A stretch of DNA of 49,240 bases from Gammaproteobacteria bacterium (GTDB lineage: Bacteria; Pseudomonadota; Gammaproteobacteria; Ga0077536). This document shows positions 24,932 to 34,325 of the stretch, one piece after another. Positions within the stretch are counted from its first letter, which is position 1. The number at the start of each line of letters is the position of its first letter. The notes under the pieces were generated by a model. That model was not told the DNA's origin. It saw only the letters and a list, made by a program, of their open reading frames with translations, and did not search any database. The stretch spans positions 1-49,240 of the forward strand of contig SHZJ01000027.1 in NCBI GenBank assembly GCA_009692365.1. Reading direction: 5' to 3'. Made by a program: the position numbers and the translations under genes.

Positions 24932-26218
24932 TCAGGCAGCCCAGCGCGCGCGGCGCAACCCGTGGCCGGCGCGCGCGCGCGGGCGCAGCCTGTGTCGTGG
25001 TCGTTTAAAGGTCGGCATCGGACGGAAAAACCCGTGGCTGGCGAGGCCTTCGAGCGCCTGCGCCGCGCGGGGGGCGCTGCGTCCCAAATAGTCGCAGCAA
25101 TAATCCAGCAGTCGCGCTCTGGCGGCGGGGTCAATGGGCACCTGCAACTGTGCCGACACCAGTTCGGCGAGTTCTTCGGGTTGGCGAAACACCGTCGCGG
25201 TCTCCCGCCAAAGCTGCGCCAGCTTAGCGGTGTAAAAGGGGGCTAGGGGGTTTCGATAAAGAAGGATAGGCCGCCCCAACACAGCATATTCCAGCGTCAC
25301 GGAAGTCTGGTCCGAGATGAGAAGGTCGGCGGCTGCCAGCAACGTTTGGTTGTTCAAGATGGGGCCAATCACGCGCATATTGGCTGCGTTGAACGCGCCC
25401 CGCAGACGCGCCAGCCAGTCGATGCGCCCGGCGAATAGTTCGCTCGCCGCCTCGAACAAAAGTGCGTGGCCCGTCACTAGCACATTGCAATCTGCGAGGG
25501 AGAGAGCCGCGCGCAGAGCGTCCATATCGAGCGAACGCCACAGGGAGGTTGGGGTCCAATGCGAGGCGACCAGAATGGTAATTTTCTGAAGATCCAATCC
25601 CAAAGCCGTGAGAAATTCGGCGCGGTCGAATTTGCCACCCACCAGCGCATCGAGCTTCGGCGCTCCCACCACCACCGCCCGGGTGGCGAAAGCTCCACCG
25701 AAATACTGTTCTCCGAGCCGCTGCTCCTCCGTGCAAAGACACCGCAAGTACTGCGCGACCCCGGATTCCAGCAGCTTAAACGCGTAGGGCACCGCTAAAT
25801 TGCCAAACGACGAACCATGGTGGAGAAAAACCCAGCGCGTCGTGCGCCATAAGCGGCGCGAACCCTCCTCGGTGAGCACGACGGCGCTGGGGCGCGCGTG
25901 CCTAACCCGCTAGGCCGGGAGGATCTTCACCGTTGCCACATCGTGGTGATTGCATAGATCCATCAACTCACCGACGGTCAAAGTAGTGGTAGTCACCACG
26001 ACCTCAACCAGATCGCGCGCCAGCAACTGTCGAATAACCGCTGCCTGGGCCGCAAAGCCAAATAAATTGTGGACAGCAAAAAGCACCATGGGTTTGGGCG
26101 AACACCGCAGGTGCACTCGCAGGCCCGCGAGGAGATCGTCGGCGCGCTTTATTGCATTCTTTACCAGCGTACCCAACCGACCGCCACCTAACGCGGTGGC
26201 GAAACCTTTTACTTTCAT
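24932..26218 (-). pseudogene. CDP-glycerol glycerophosphotransferase-like gene interrupted by in-frame TAG
   Basis: Two consecutive frames on the minus strand are in the same phase and are parted only by a TAG at 25910-25912. The first part (26218-25913) starts MKVKGFATALGGGRLG and has KPMVLFAVHNLFGFAAQAAV, an N-terminal nucleotide-sugar-transferase-like stretch. The second has WVFLHHGSSFGNLAVPYAFK, VVVGAPKLDAL, ADLLISDQTSVTLEYAVLGR and PILLYRNPLAPFY, typical of the CDP-glycerol:poly(glycerophosphate) transferase family. Joined, they give about 427 residues, normal for the family, and the text reads smoothly across the stop (VATVKILPA-stop-RVRHARPSAVVLTEE). A single CAG-to-TAG change would explain it. 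If not suppressed, the gene is inactive; a GTG after the stop could still give the C-terminal part. Confidence 0.75.
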
Positions 26219-26770
26219 AGGGTGATCTTCCCCAATGGATCGACATCAGCGTGCATCGTGCTGGTTCGCTGGCCATCGCTAAGCTAGGACTTAGCCGCCG
26301 CGACATTCATCGCTGATTTGGTCGCGCCGCGCACGCCGCCCGAGGCAAAATGCCCGCCCCTCTGGCGTGGCACGCTACTCAAGAATTCGGCGTCAGGCGG
26401 CGCTCGTCAACTGCCGATGGTTAGTCATGCACGACCGGCGCCCAGCGTAGTCGCGAGCTTACAGGGTTGCGGTTGGAGCTGCGGCCGAGCACTCCAGCGA
26501 ATGGTCCTCGTGGGTGTGCCAATGACACCTGCATTGTTGCGCCCATGGGCGGCACAAACTGGCAGAATCCAAGCTCGTCCATTCGCAAAACTTGTGCCCC
26601 ACCGTGAACCTGCAACCGACGCCACCGCGAAACCTGCGAATGGACAGGCAAGCCGTTAACCCAACACACGGGTGGCCGCGGGCGATCCCGAGGGCGGCGT
26701 GCGGCTCTACAGCAACGCCGTCACGGGCCGTGGCAGGTGCCCAGCCACCGCGCTGGGGTCCGGCCACCCC
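26219..26770. other. Intergenic region, divergent genes
   Basis: No gene was recognised in these 552 bases. The frame of the MFS gene is open upstream to 26672, but that stretch has no membrane character. Promoters for both flanking genes should lie here; none was recognised. Confidence 0.3.
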
Positions 26771-27964
26771 ATGACCCAAACGCGGTGGGGCAGTACCACC
26801 TGGGGCTGGCGAATGCCGTTTTTGGGGGCCGCGCAAATCGTCGCGTGGGGCACGCTGTACTATGCCATCACGCTACTCAGCCAGCCTATCGCGGCGTCCT
26901 TGGCGCTCGCGCAGACGTGGGTCTACGGCGCGTTTACCCTCAGCCTCTTCGTATCGGGCTTGCTGGCACCCTTGGCCGGACGGCTCATCGACGCCGGCGA
27001 GGGTCGGTGGGTGCTGAGCGGCTCGGCGGTACTGGCGGCTTTAGGCTTTGCCTGGTTAGGCGTGGCGGACGACGTTTTCGACCTGTACGGCAGTTGGACG
27101 CTGCTCGGGCTGGCCATGGGCTGTGGACTCTACGATGCCGCCTTCGCCGTGCTCCATCGTGGCGTTCCGCAGCAAGACTATCGCCGCGCCGTAACCTTGC
27201 TGACCTTGTTCGGCGGGTTTGCCAGCACGGTGTTCTGGCCACTCACGCGCTGGCTGGTGGAAGAACATGGTTGGCGGGAGGCGGCCTTCTGTTTTGCTGC
27301 ACTCCAGATCTTGGTGTGTCTGGGCTCCTACCTGATAGCGGTGCCCCCAGCGACCAAACTGCTCATTGCGTCGGGCGCGCAAAAGGCGGCCACAGTTGGC
27401 CTGAGCGAGCGCGCGGTGCGCCAATTCGTGGGGCTGGCGACGGCCTTTGCACTGGTCTCTTTCACCATTTCGGTTCTTTCGGCACATCTCGTGGCGCTAC
27501 TGGGGCTGGGTGGTTTGTCTGCCGGAGATGCCATTTTAGTGGGCACTTTGTTTGGACCGATGCAGGTGGTGGCGCGGGTTATCGAATATGGGTGTGCGAG
27601 TAACGTCCGCCCCGTGATGGTGGGCAGCGTGTCGTTTGCCTTGCTCATGCTGGCGCTCGTGGCATTGGCCCTCGCCCACGGGACGCTTTTCTGGCCGGTG
27701 CTGTTTGGGTTGCTCTACGGCGCCGGCAACGGGGTGATGACCATCATCCGCGGCACCGTGCCGGCAGAACTATTTCCCCATGTAACCGGTTTTGGGCAGC
27801 TGCTGGGCCGCCTGGCGATGCCGTCCTTCATTGCCAAATCGGCCGCCCCGTTTATTTTTGCGCTGCTGCTCGACCTCCCAGCCCCCCGCGAAGTCGTGAT
27901 TGGAACGCTGTTAGTGACGATGGCGCTGGCCTGGATGAGCTATGAGTTTGCCCGTCGCAGCTAA
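26771..27964 (+). CDS. Major facilitator superfamily transporter
   Basis: From the ATG at 26771 the protein has 397 residues and about 12 membrane helices. The first is FLGAAQIVAWGTLYYAITLL, followed by QTWVYGAFTLSLFVSGLLAP and the MFS loop 2-3 region APLAGRLIDAGEGRWVLSGS with the expected G-x3-D and R residues. The second half has SAHLVALLGLGGLSAGDAIL and ARVIEYGCASNVRPVMVGSV. The type resembles the small-molecule MFS proteins often placed near catabolic genes. Neither substrate nor direction is evident. No strong ribosome site precedes the chosen start, so the N terminus is moderately certain. A SnoaL-like gene follows 95 bp downstream on the same strand. Confidence 0.85.
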   Translation: MTQTRWGSTTWGWRMPFLGAAQIVAWGTLYYAITLLSQPIAASLALAQTWVYGAFTLSLFVSGLLAPLAGRLIDAGEGRWVLSGSAVLAALGFAWLGVADDVFDLYGSWTLLGLAMGCGLYDAAFAVLHRGVPQQDYRRAVTLLTLFGGFASTVFWPLTRWLVEEHGWREAAFCFAALQILVCLGSYLIAVPPATKLLIASGAQKAATVGLSERAVRQFVGLATAFALVSFTISVLSAHLVALLGLGGLSAGDAILVGTLFGPMQVVARVIEYGCASNVRPVMVGSVSFALLMLALVALALAHGTLFWPVLFGLLYGAGNGVMTIIRGTVPAELFPHVTGFGQLLGRLAMPSFIAKSAAPFIFALLLDLPAPREVVIGTLLVTMALAWMSYEFARRS

Positions 27965-28059
27965 TGCGCCCGGCGCACGATAGACCTACCGGGTGGCAAG
28001 TCAGCGGGCTTAGTTCTAGGCTGTTGGCCCTATCTTTCGAACGACGCAGGAGCCCAATC

Positions 28060-28455
28060 ATGAATGCACTGGACCACAAGCAAGCGATCCGCACCAATTT
28101 TGACGAACTCGCGAAAGGTAACCCAGAGCCGCTAGTCACGAGCCTTGCGGAGGACGTGGCATGGACCATCATTGGGGAAACCGTGCTGTCGAAAACTTTC
28201 CAAGGCAAGCCCGCGGTGCTGGAGTTCCTCGGCAACTTCAGCGCCGCGTTGGTCGACGGTCACATCCATATCCATATCGAAAACCTGCTGGCCGATGGGG
28301 ACTACGTGGTCGCGCAGGGACATGGGGTGGCCATGACGCTGAAGGGCGTGCCTTATAACAACACTTACTGCTGGGTCTATCGGTTTGCGAACGGCAAAAT
28401 TGTCGCCATCACCGAGTACCTCGATACCGAGTTGGTCACGCGCGCGTTCGGCTGA
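28060..28455 (+). CDS. SnoaL-like / NTF2-fold protein
   Basis: The 131-residue protein starts at 28060 with AGGAG about eight bases before the ATG. The sequence MNALDHKQAIRTNFDELAKG, then LAEDVAWTIIGETVLSKTFQGK and a C-terminal YCWVYRFANGKIVAITEYLD match the SnoaL/nuclear transport factor 2-like fold (cone-shaped alpha+beta barrel, about 130 residues). Such proteins range from isomerases and dehydratases to ligand-binding proteins, so no reaction is assigned. It lies between the MFS gene and the methylcitrate operon and could share a transcript with the former. Confidence 0.85.
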   Translation: MNALDHKQAIRTNFDELAKGNPEPLVTSLAEDVAWTIIGETVLSKTFQGKPAVLEFLGNFSAALVDGHIHIHIENLLADGDYVVAQGHGVAMTLKGVPYNNTYCWVYRFANGKIVAITEYLDTELVTRAFG

Positions 28456-28633
28456 AGTCGAAGGCCGACCCTCTCGCCCAGGCACGCGCTCGGTCGCAGG
28501 CGCGCGAGTTCAGCCCTTGGCGGCCACACGCTGCGCGCTCAGAGGAGGCGCTGGCGCCGCGGCGGGCGGCGGCGGCACGGCGGCACTGCTGCCAGCGTGC
28601 GGGGGGGCAACGCAACGAACGCCTAAGGCCGTA

Positions 28634-28643
28634 TTGTCGACAA
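28634..28643. promoter_or_regulatory. Upstream operator for the GntR regulator (TTGTCGACAA)
   Basis: A perfect 10-bp palindrome TTGTCGACAA, 80 bp before the regulator start and just upstream of the proposed -35. It matches the second copy at 28698-28707; the centres are 64 bp apart, close to six helical turns. FadR-type GntR proteins often bind TTGTNNACAA-like palindromes. Confidence 0.75.
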
Positions 28644-28649
28644 CAAAGC

Positions 28650-28678
28650 TTGACGCCACCCGCTTATCTGGGTAGTTT
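28650..28678 (+). promoter_or_regulatory. Probable promoter of the methylcitrate operon
   Basis: TTGACG (28650-28655) as -35, a 17-base spacer and TAGTTT (28673-28678) as a weak -10. It sits between the two TTGTCGACAA palindromes, which supports control by the adjacent GntR protein. The -10 matches the consensus at only three of six positions. Confidence 0.5.
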
Positions 28679-28696
28679 CGGGGTTGTTAGGCATTA

Positions 28697-28708
28697 ATTG
28701 TCGACAAT
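28697..28708. promoter_or_regulatory. Downstream operator for the GntR regulator (ATTGTCGACAAT)
   Basis: A perfect 12-bp palindrome ending only five bases before the ATG of the regulator gene at 28714. It covers the place where a ribosome site would lie, and no clear Shine-Dalgarno is present. Binding here would block early transcription of the whole prp operon and is likely autoregulatory. Confidence 0.8.
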
Positions 28709-28713
28709 AAACC

Positions 28714-29391
28714 ATGTACAAGTCCGACATCGATGACGACAAGTCTTTGCGTACCTCTGCCGACAGGGTCTTCGAGGCACTGCAGGACGCCATCGTCCGC
28801 GGCGACATCCCGCCCGGCGCGCGGGTCGGCGAGACGGAACTGGCCGAACGCTTTGGGACCAGCCGTGGGCCGCTACGCGAGGCGTTACGGCGGCTGGAAG
28901 CGCGGCGCTTGGTTGAGCGAACGCCCCATGTGGGCATCCGTATTGCGTCTTTGGGCCATGCCGCGCTGATGGAAATTTATTATGTGCGTGAGGCACTCGA
29001 AGGCATGGCCGCACGCTTGGCGGCCCTGCACATGACCAGTGAGGAGGTCGCCGGACTCAAAGTGCTGTTGGCCACCCACGAACAAGACGAGGCCCTCAAA
29101 GCCGACATGGCCTACTTCCAGCGCGAAGGCGATCTGGATTTCCACTATCGGGTCATCCAGGGCAGCCACAACACGGCGCTCACGCAACTGCTCATCGGCG
29201 AGCTCTACCACCGCATTCGGATGTATCGCTATCAAATCAGCGCCTACCCCAAACGGCCCCAAAAAGCCTTTGGCGAGCACCAACGCATTGTTGAGGCCAT
29301 CGAGGCCCGCGACGGCGACCTCGCCGAGATGCTCATGCGCCGCCACATCAGCGCCGCCCGTCAGACCATCGAAAAACAGCAGCAAGGATAA
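28714..29391 (+). CDS. GntR-family (FadR/FCD type) regulator of the methylcitrate operon
   Basis: The 225-residue protein has an N-terminal winged helix (VFEALQDAIVRGDIPPGARV, ETELAERFGTSRGPLREALR, about residues 19-60). An all-helical FCD ligand domain follows (YYVREALEGMAARLAAL; DLDFHYRVIQGSHNTALTQL; AYPKRPQKAFGEHQRIVEAI) with the Asp and His metal/ligand residues usual in FCD proteins. It is the first gene of the prp operon, three bases before prpB, with two matching palindromes at its promoter. In many beta- and gammaproteobacteria a GntR protein in this position represses prp genes and responds to a methylcitrate-cycle intermediate; that role is inferred from position. The ATG follows an operator and has no obvious ribosome site. 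Confidence 0.92.
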   Translation: MYKSDIDDDKSLRTSADRVFEALQDAIVRGDIPPGARVGETELAERFGTSRGPLREALRRLEARRLVERTPHVGIRIASLGHAALMEIYYVREALEGMAARLAALHMTSEEVAGLKVLLATHEQDEALKADMAYFQREGDLDFHYRVIQGSHNTALTQLLIGELYHRIRMYRYQISAYPKRPQKAFGEHQRIVEAIEARDGDLAEMLMRRHISAARQTIEKQQQG

Positions 29392-29394
29392 TTC

Positions 29395-30279
29395 ATGACG
29401 AACAAACCCACGGCGGGCGGGCGTTTCCGCCTGGCGATACACGAGGAAAAGCCGCTGCAGATCATCGGCACGCTCAACGCCTACGCCGCCCTCATGGCCC
29501 AGCGTACCGGCTACCGGGCGATCTATTTATCGGGGGCGGGCGTCGCCAATTATTCTTATGGCCTACCCGACCTTGGCATGACCTCGCTGGACGATGTGCT
29601 CACCGACGTGCGCCGGATCACCAACCAAGTCGACACGCCGCTGTTGGTCGACATCGACACCGGTTGGGGCGGGGCCTTCAATATTGCACGCACGGTCAAG
29701 CAGATGATCGCCGCCGGGGCAGCCGCAGTGCACCTGGAAGACCAAGTGGCGCAGAAACGCTGCGGTCACCGCCCCAATAAAGAGGTGGTGTCGAAGGCGG
29801 AAATGGTCGACCGGGTAAAAGCCGCCGTAGACGCCAAAACCGACCCCGATTTCGTGCTGATGGCGCGCACCGACGCGCTCCAAATCGAAGGTCTGCAGGG
29901 CGTGATCGACCGTGCCTGTGCCTTTGCCGAAGCCGGCGCCGACGCCATCTTTGCCGAAGCCATGACCGACCTGAGCATGTACCAAGAAGTTTGTGCTGCG
30001 GTACCCGTGCCGGTGTTGGCCAACCTCACCGAGTTCGGTAGCACGCCTTATTACGCGCTAGACGAACTGGGCGCGCAGGGTATCGCCATGGTGCTCTACC
30101 CGCTGTCGCCGGCCCGCGCCATGCAAAGAGCCGCCTTGAACGTGATGCAGGCCATCCGGAAAGAAGGCACACAAAAAAGTGTGCTTGACCTCATGCAGCC
30201 GCGCAGCGAGCTGTATGACTACCTCGGCTACCATGCCTACGAAGACAAGCTCGACCAGCTGTTCCAGCAGGGCAAGTGA
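29395..30279 (+). CDS. prpB: 2-methylisocitrate lyase PrpB
   Basis: The 294-residue protein is of normal PrpB length and belongs to the ICL/PEP mutase superfamily. The catalytic Cys123 is in the signature [10 protein letters not shown]. The metal-binding VDIDTGWGG (about residues 84-92) and [10 protein letters not shown] also fit. It splits 2-methylisocitrate into pyruvate and succinate in the last step of the methylcitrate cycle. AAGGAT lies ahead of the ATG, and the gene begins three bases after the regulator stop, so the two are coupled. prpC follows after 42 bases. Confidence 0.96.
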   Translation: MTNKPTAGGRFRLAIHEEKPLQIIGTLNAYAALMAQRTGYRAIYLSGAGVANYSYGLPDLGMTSLDDVLTDVRRITNQVDTPLLVDIDTGWGGAFNIARTVKQMIAAGAAAVHLEDQVAQKRCGHRPNKEVVSKAEMVDRVKAAVDAKTDPDFVLMARTDALQIEGLQGVIDRACAFAEAGADAIFAEAMTDLSMYQEVCAAVPVPVLANLTEFGSTPYYALDELGAQGIAMVLYPLSPARAMQRAALNVMQAIRKEGTQKSVLDLMQPRSELYDYLGYHAYEDKLDQLFQQGK

Positions 30280-30321
30280 CAGCGAAAGCCATCCCAGACC
30301 GATACCCATAGGAGACTGACC

Positions 30322-31476
30322 ATGTCCGATACCCCCCAAGTTCTGCCGAAACCCAAAAAATCGGTAGCCCTGTCCGGCACCGTCGCCGGTAACACCGCCT
30401 TATGCACCGTCGGTCGCAGCGGCAATGATCTGCACTATCGCGGCTACGACATCCTCGACATCGCCAACACCTGCGAGTTCGAGGAAATTGCCCACCTGCT
30501 GGTCCACGGCAAGTTACCTAATGCCGCTGAACTCGCTGGCTATAAAACCAAATTGAAAGCGCTGCGCGGCCTGCCCGCCAGCCTCAAAACCGCCTTAGAA
30601 CAACTGCCGCCCTCAGCTCACCCCATGGACGTGATGCGCACCGGCACCTCGGTGCTAGGTTGCGTGTCGCCCGAGAAAGACGACCACAATCATCCGGGCG
30701 CACGCGACATTGCGGACAAACTCATGGCCTGCCTCGGCTCCATGCTGCTGTACTGGTACCACTACAGCTATAACGGTAGACGCATCGAAGTAGAAACCGA
30801 CGACGACTCCATCGGGGGGCATTTCTTGCACCTGCTACACGGCGTAAAGCCGCGTGAGAGCTGGGTCCGCGCGATGCACACCTCGTTGATCCTCTACGCC
30901 GAACACGAATTCAACGCCTCCACTTTTGCCTCCCGCGTGGTGGCCGGCACCGGCTCGGATATGTATTCCGCGTTGTGCGGCGGCATTGGTGCGCTGCGTG
31001 GCCCGAAGCACGGCGGGGCCAACGAAGTGGCCTTCGAAATCCAGAAACGCTACGCCGATCCGGAGCAAGCCGAGGCGGACATCCGTCAGCGCGTGGAGCG
31101 TAAAGAGGTGGTCATTGGTTTTGGTCACCCGGTGTACACCGTGGGCGACCCGCGTAACAAGGTTATTAAGGACGTCGCCAAAGCGCTGTCTGCCGAAGAG
31201 CAGAACCTGAAGATGTACGACATTGCGGAGCGTCTGGAAACGGTGATGTGGGAAATCAAAAAGATGTTCCCGAACCTCGATTGGTTCAGCGCCGTGAGCT
31301 ACCACATGATGGGCGTACCCACAGCGATGTTCACGCCGCTATTTGTGATTGCCCGCACGGCTGGTTGGTCTGCGCATGTGATCGAGCAGCGCATCGACGG
31401 CAAGATTATCCGTCCCAGCGCCCATTACGTGGGTCCGGAAGACCAGACCTTCGTCCCGCTCAAAGACCGTCCATAA
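30322..31476 (+). CDS. prpC: 2-methylcitrate synthase PrpC
   Basis: The 384-residue citrate synthase-fold enzyme begins [20 protein letters not shown], with the PrpC-like [20 protein letters not shown] ahead of the large domain. Active-site segments are [10 protein letters not shown], then the His region of [20 protein letters not shown], and [13 protein letters not shown] with the catalytic-face His. It condenses propionyl-CoA with oxaloacetate to 2-methylcitrate. The context (between prpB and acnD) makes PrpC rather than GltA the right name. TAGGAGA stands about seven bases before the start. Confidence 0.96.
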   Translation: MSDTPQVLPKPKKSVALSGTVAGNTALCTVGRSGNDLHYRGYDILDIANTCEFEEIAHLLVHGKLPNAAELAGYKTKLKALRGLPASLKTALEQLPPSAHPMDVMRTGTSVLGCVSPEKDDHNHPGARDIADKLMACLGSMLLYWYHYSYNGRRIEVETDDDSIGGHFLHLLHGVKPRESWVRAMHTSLILYAEHEFNASTFASRVVAGTGSDMYSALCGGIGALRGPKHGGANEVAFEIQKRYADPEQAEADIRQRVERKEVVIGFGHPVYTVGDPRNKVIKDVAKALSAEEQNLKMYDIAERLETVMWEIKKMFPNLDWFSAVSYHMMGVPTAMFTPLFVIARTAGWSAHVIEQRIDGKIIRPSAHYVGPEDQTFVPLKDRP

Positions 31477-31495
31477 CCAGAGACCCGCCAGCATC

Positions 31496-34090
31496 ATGAA
31501 CTCCGCCTACCGCAAGCCACTGCCCGGCACCTCACTCGATTATTTCGACGCCCGTGCCGCAGTGAACGCCATCCAGCCCGGGGCTTGGAACCGCCTGCCC
31601 TACACCGCGCGCGTGCATGCCGAAAACATCGTCCGCCGCGCTGACCCGGCAAGCATCACCGACTACCTCACGCAGATCATCGAAGTGAAGCGCGACTTGG
31701 ATTTTCCGTGGTTTCCGGCCCGGGTCGTGTGTCACGATATTCTCGGACAAACGGCGTTGGTGGATCTTGCTGGACTGCGTGACGCCATCGCGGACCAAGG
31801 CGGTGATCCCTCCAAAGTCAATCCGGTGGTGCCGGTGCAGCTGATCGTGGACCACTCTTTGGCCGTCGAAGCGGCGGGCTTTGACCCGCAGGCCTTCGAG
31901 AAAAACCGGGCCATTGAGGATCGGCGCAACGAAGATCGCTTCCACTTCATCAACTGGACGAAGCTCGCGTTCGACAATGTCCTCGTCATCCCAGCCGGCA
32001 ACGGCATCATGCACCAGATCAACCTGGAGAAAATGTCGCCGGTCATTCAAGCACAAGACGGCGTGGCCTTCCCTGATACTTGCGTGGGGACCGACAGTCA
32101 CACACCGCACGTGGATGCGTTGGGCGTCATTGCGATCGGGGTGGGGGGGCTGGAGGCAGAAAACGTGATGCTGGGGCGCGCCTCCTGGATGCGGCTACCC
32201 GAAATAATTGGCGTAAAGCTCACCGGCAAAGTGGGCCCGGGCATCACCGCAACCGACTTGGTGTTAGCCCTCACCGAGTTCCTGCGGCAGTCCAAGGTGG
32301 TGGGTGCCTATCTGGAATTCCACGGTGAGGGCACGACCACCCTGACCTTGGGCGACCGCGCCACCATTTCTAATATGGCCCCCGAATACGGTGCCACGGC
32401 GGCCATGTTCGCCATCGATCAGCGGACGCTGGACTACCTCAAACTGACCGGCCGTACCGAAGAAAACGTGGCGCTGGTTGAGACCTACGCACGGGTGGCC
32501 GGCCTGTGGTCCGACAGCCTGCAAGACGCCGTGTATGAGCGCGAACTGACCTTCTCGCTCGCTAGCGTGGGGCGCAATATGGCGGGCCCGAGCAACCCGC
32601 ATGCGCGCTTGGCAACCAGCGAGCTCGCGGCCAAAGGCATCGCTGCCAAATGGACTTCAATCCCCGGCCAGATGCCAGACGGCGCGGTGGTCATCGCGGC
32701 CATCACCAGTTGCACCAACACCTCCAACCCACGCAATGTCATCGCCGCAGGCCTGCTGGCCCGCAACGCGAATCGCCTAGGTCTCACCCGCAAACCCTGG
32801 GTGAAAAGCTCGCTGGCACCGGGGTCTAAAACGGTCGCGCTGTATCTGGAAGAAGCGGGGCTAAAAGCTGAACTCGAGCAACTGGGCTTTGGCATCGTGG
32901 CGTTCGCCTGTACCACCTGTAACGGCATGTCCGGCGCGCTGGATCCCGCAATTCAGCAGGAAATTATTGCGCGCGATCTCTACGCCACGGCCGTATTGTC
33001 CGGCAACCGCAACTTCGATGGGCGTATCCATCCCTATGCCAAACAGGCATTTTTGGCGTCACCACCCTTGGTGGTGGCCTATGCGCTGGCGGGCACCATT
33101 CGTTTTGATATCGAACGCGATTCTTTTGGCAATGATGCCAACGGCCAACCCATTTTGTTGGCGGACTTGTGGCCCAGCGACGAAGAAATCGACGCCATCG
33201 TGAGTACCAGCGTAAAGCCCGAGCAGTTCCGCCGTGTGTACATCCCCATGTTCGAACAAAAAGGCGGCCCGGCGGCGAGTGTTAGCCCGTTGTACGACTG
33301 GCGTCCGGCCAGCACCTATATTCGTCGCCCACCCTATTGGGAAGGCGCGCTGGCCGGTGAGCGCACGCTGCAGGGCATGCGCGCGCTCGCGGTACTACCG
33401 GACAACATCACCACCGATCACCTATCGCCTTCCAACGCTATTTTGCGCGACAGCGCGGCGGGTGAATATCTCGCCCACATGGGCCTGCCGGAGGAGGACT
33501 TTAATTCTTACGCGACGCATCGGGGCGATCATCTCACCGCGCAGCGCGCCACTTTTGCCAACCCGCAGTTAGTCAACGAAATGGCAGTGGTCGACGGCAA
33601 AGTGCAAAAAGGCTCCTTTGCGCGCATCGAGCCAGAGGGCACTGTCACCCGCATGTGGGAGGCCATTGAAACCTACATGGCGCGCAAACAGCCGCTCATC
33701 ATTATCGCGGGGGCCGACTACGGGCAGGGTTCCTCGCGCGACTGGGCCGCGAAAGGCGTGCGTCTGGCCGGGGTGGAAGTGATCGCCGCCGAGGGCTTCG
33801 AACGCATCCATCGCACCAACCTCATCGGCATGGGCGTGCTGCCGCTGCAGTTCAAGGCTGGCGTCAACCGTAAAACCTTAAACCTCGATGGCACTGAACT
33901 TTATGCGGTGCTGGGCGAGCGGACGCCGCGGGCGGATCTCACCTTGGTGATTGAACGCAAAAACGGTGAGCGCTTGGAAGTACCGATGACCAGCCGTTTG
34001 GACACCGCGGAGGAAGTATCGGTTTACGCAGCTGGAGGCGTGCTGCAGCGTTTCGCACAGGATTTCTTGGCGGCGACTCAACCTGCGTGA
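31496..34090 (+). CDS. acnD: Fe/S-dependent 2-methylisocitrate dehydratase AcnD
   Basis: The 864-residue aconitase-superfamily protein begins MNSAYRKPLPGTSLDYFDAR, the usual AcnD opening. The 4Fe-4S ligands are Cys406 (ITSCTNTSNP) and Cys472/Cys475 (FACTTCNG). The swivel domain near the C terminus has GADYGQGSSRDWAAKG. AcnD dehydrates 2-methylcitrate to trans-2-methylaconitate and needs PrpF to give the cis isomer used onwards, which is present at 35192. The gene starts 19 bases after prpC. A 235-base structured gap and a crotonase gene separate it from prpF, which is unusual because acnD and prpF are normally adjacent. Confidence 0.96.
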   Translation: MNSAYRKPLPGTSLDYFDARAAVNAIQPGAWNRLPYTARVHAENIVRRADPASITDYLTQIIEVKRDLDFPWFPARVVCHDILGQTALVDLAGLRDAIADQGGDPSKVNPVVPVQLIVDHSLAVEAAGFDPQAFEKNRAIEDRRNEDRFHFINWTKLAFDNVLVIPAGNGIMHQINLEKMSPVIQAQDGVAFPDTCVGTDSHTPHVDALGVIAIGVGGLEAENVMLGRASWMRLPEIIGVKLTGKVGPGITATDLVLALTEFLRQSKVVGAYLEFHGEGTTTLTLGDRATISNMAPEYGATAAMFAIDQRTLDYLKLTGRTEENVALVETYARVAGLWSDSLQDAVYERELTFSLASVGRNMAGPSNPHARLATSELAAKGIAAKWTSIPGQMPDGAVVIAAITSCTNTSNPRNVIAAGLLARNANRLGLTRKPWVKSSLAPGSKTVALYLEEAGLKAELEQLGFGIVAFACTTCNGMSGALDPAIQQEIIARDLYATAVLSGNRNFDGRIHPYAKQAFLASPPLVVAYALAGTIRFDIERDSFGNDANGQPILLADLWPSDEEIDAIVSTSVKPEQFRRVYIPMFEQKGGPAASVSPLYDWRPASTYIRRPPYWEGALAGERTLQGMRALAVLPDNITTDHLSPSNAILRDSAAGEYLAHMGLPEEDFNSYATHRGDHLTAQRATFANPQLVNEMAVVDGKVQKGSFARIEPEGTVTRMWEAIETYMARKQPLIIIAGADYGQGSSRDWAAKGVRLAGVEVIAAEGFERIHRTNLIGMGVLPLQFKAGVNRKTLNLDGTELYAVLGERTPRADLTLVIERKNGERLEVPMTSRLDTAEEVSVYAAGGVLQRFAQDFLAATQPA

Positions 34091-34131
34091 GGTAGGCGCC
34101 ACGCTGTGCGCGCAGCAGGGGTGACGCGCAA

Positions 34132-34235
34132 GCCGAGCGCGCAGCACCCGGGCGTCGACGTGCGTGGGTTCGACGCCCAGTGCGCTCGGCGATGGCGCCA
34201 CCGCGCGGCTCTCATGCGCTGGGCCCAGCGCATGA
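34132..34235. promoter_or_regulatory. Structured acnD-crotonase intergenic: long stem-loop and 24-bp palindrome
   Basis: GCCGAGCGC (34132-34140) pairs with GCGCTCGGC (34182-34190). Inside it GGCGTCGA (34151-34158) pairs with TCGACGCC (34170-34177), forming a long interrupted stem-loop. From 34212 to 34235 there is a perfect 24-bp palindrome, with left arm TCATGCGCTGGG. There is no U-run. The region may be an attenuator, a processing site, a REP-type unit or the binding site of a regulator. Confidence 0.6.
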
Positions 34236-34325
34236 CCTGCCACCACAGATTGAGACGACTATCGCGACGGGCCATCAACGCCCCGCCCAAAACCTGAGGT
34301 CGACCCGTATGGCACGCCAACCCAC

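Noticed and set aside
25910-25912. TAG as a pyrrolysine codon
   Set aside because: The protein family is not known to use pyrrolysine, and no methanogenesis-type context or readthrough structure was seen; a nonsense mutation is simpler.
28456-28633. Small gene between the SnoaL-like protein and the prp operon
   Set aside because: Frames here are short and low-complexity; the region reads as intergenic before the operators.
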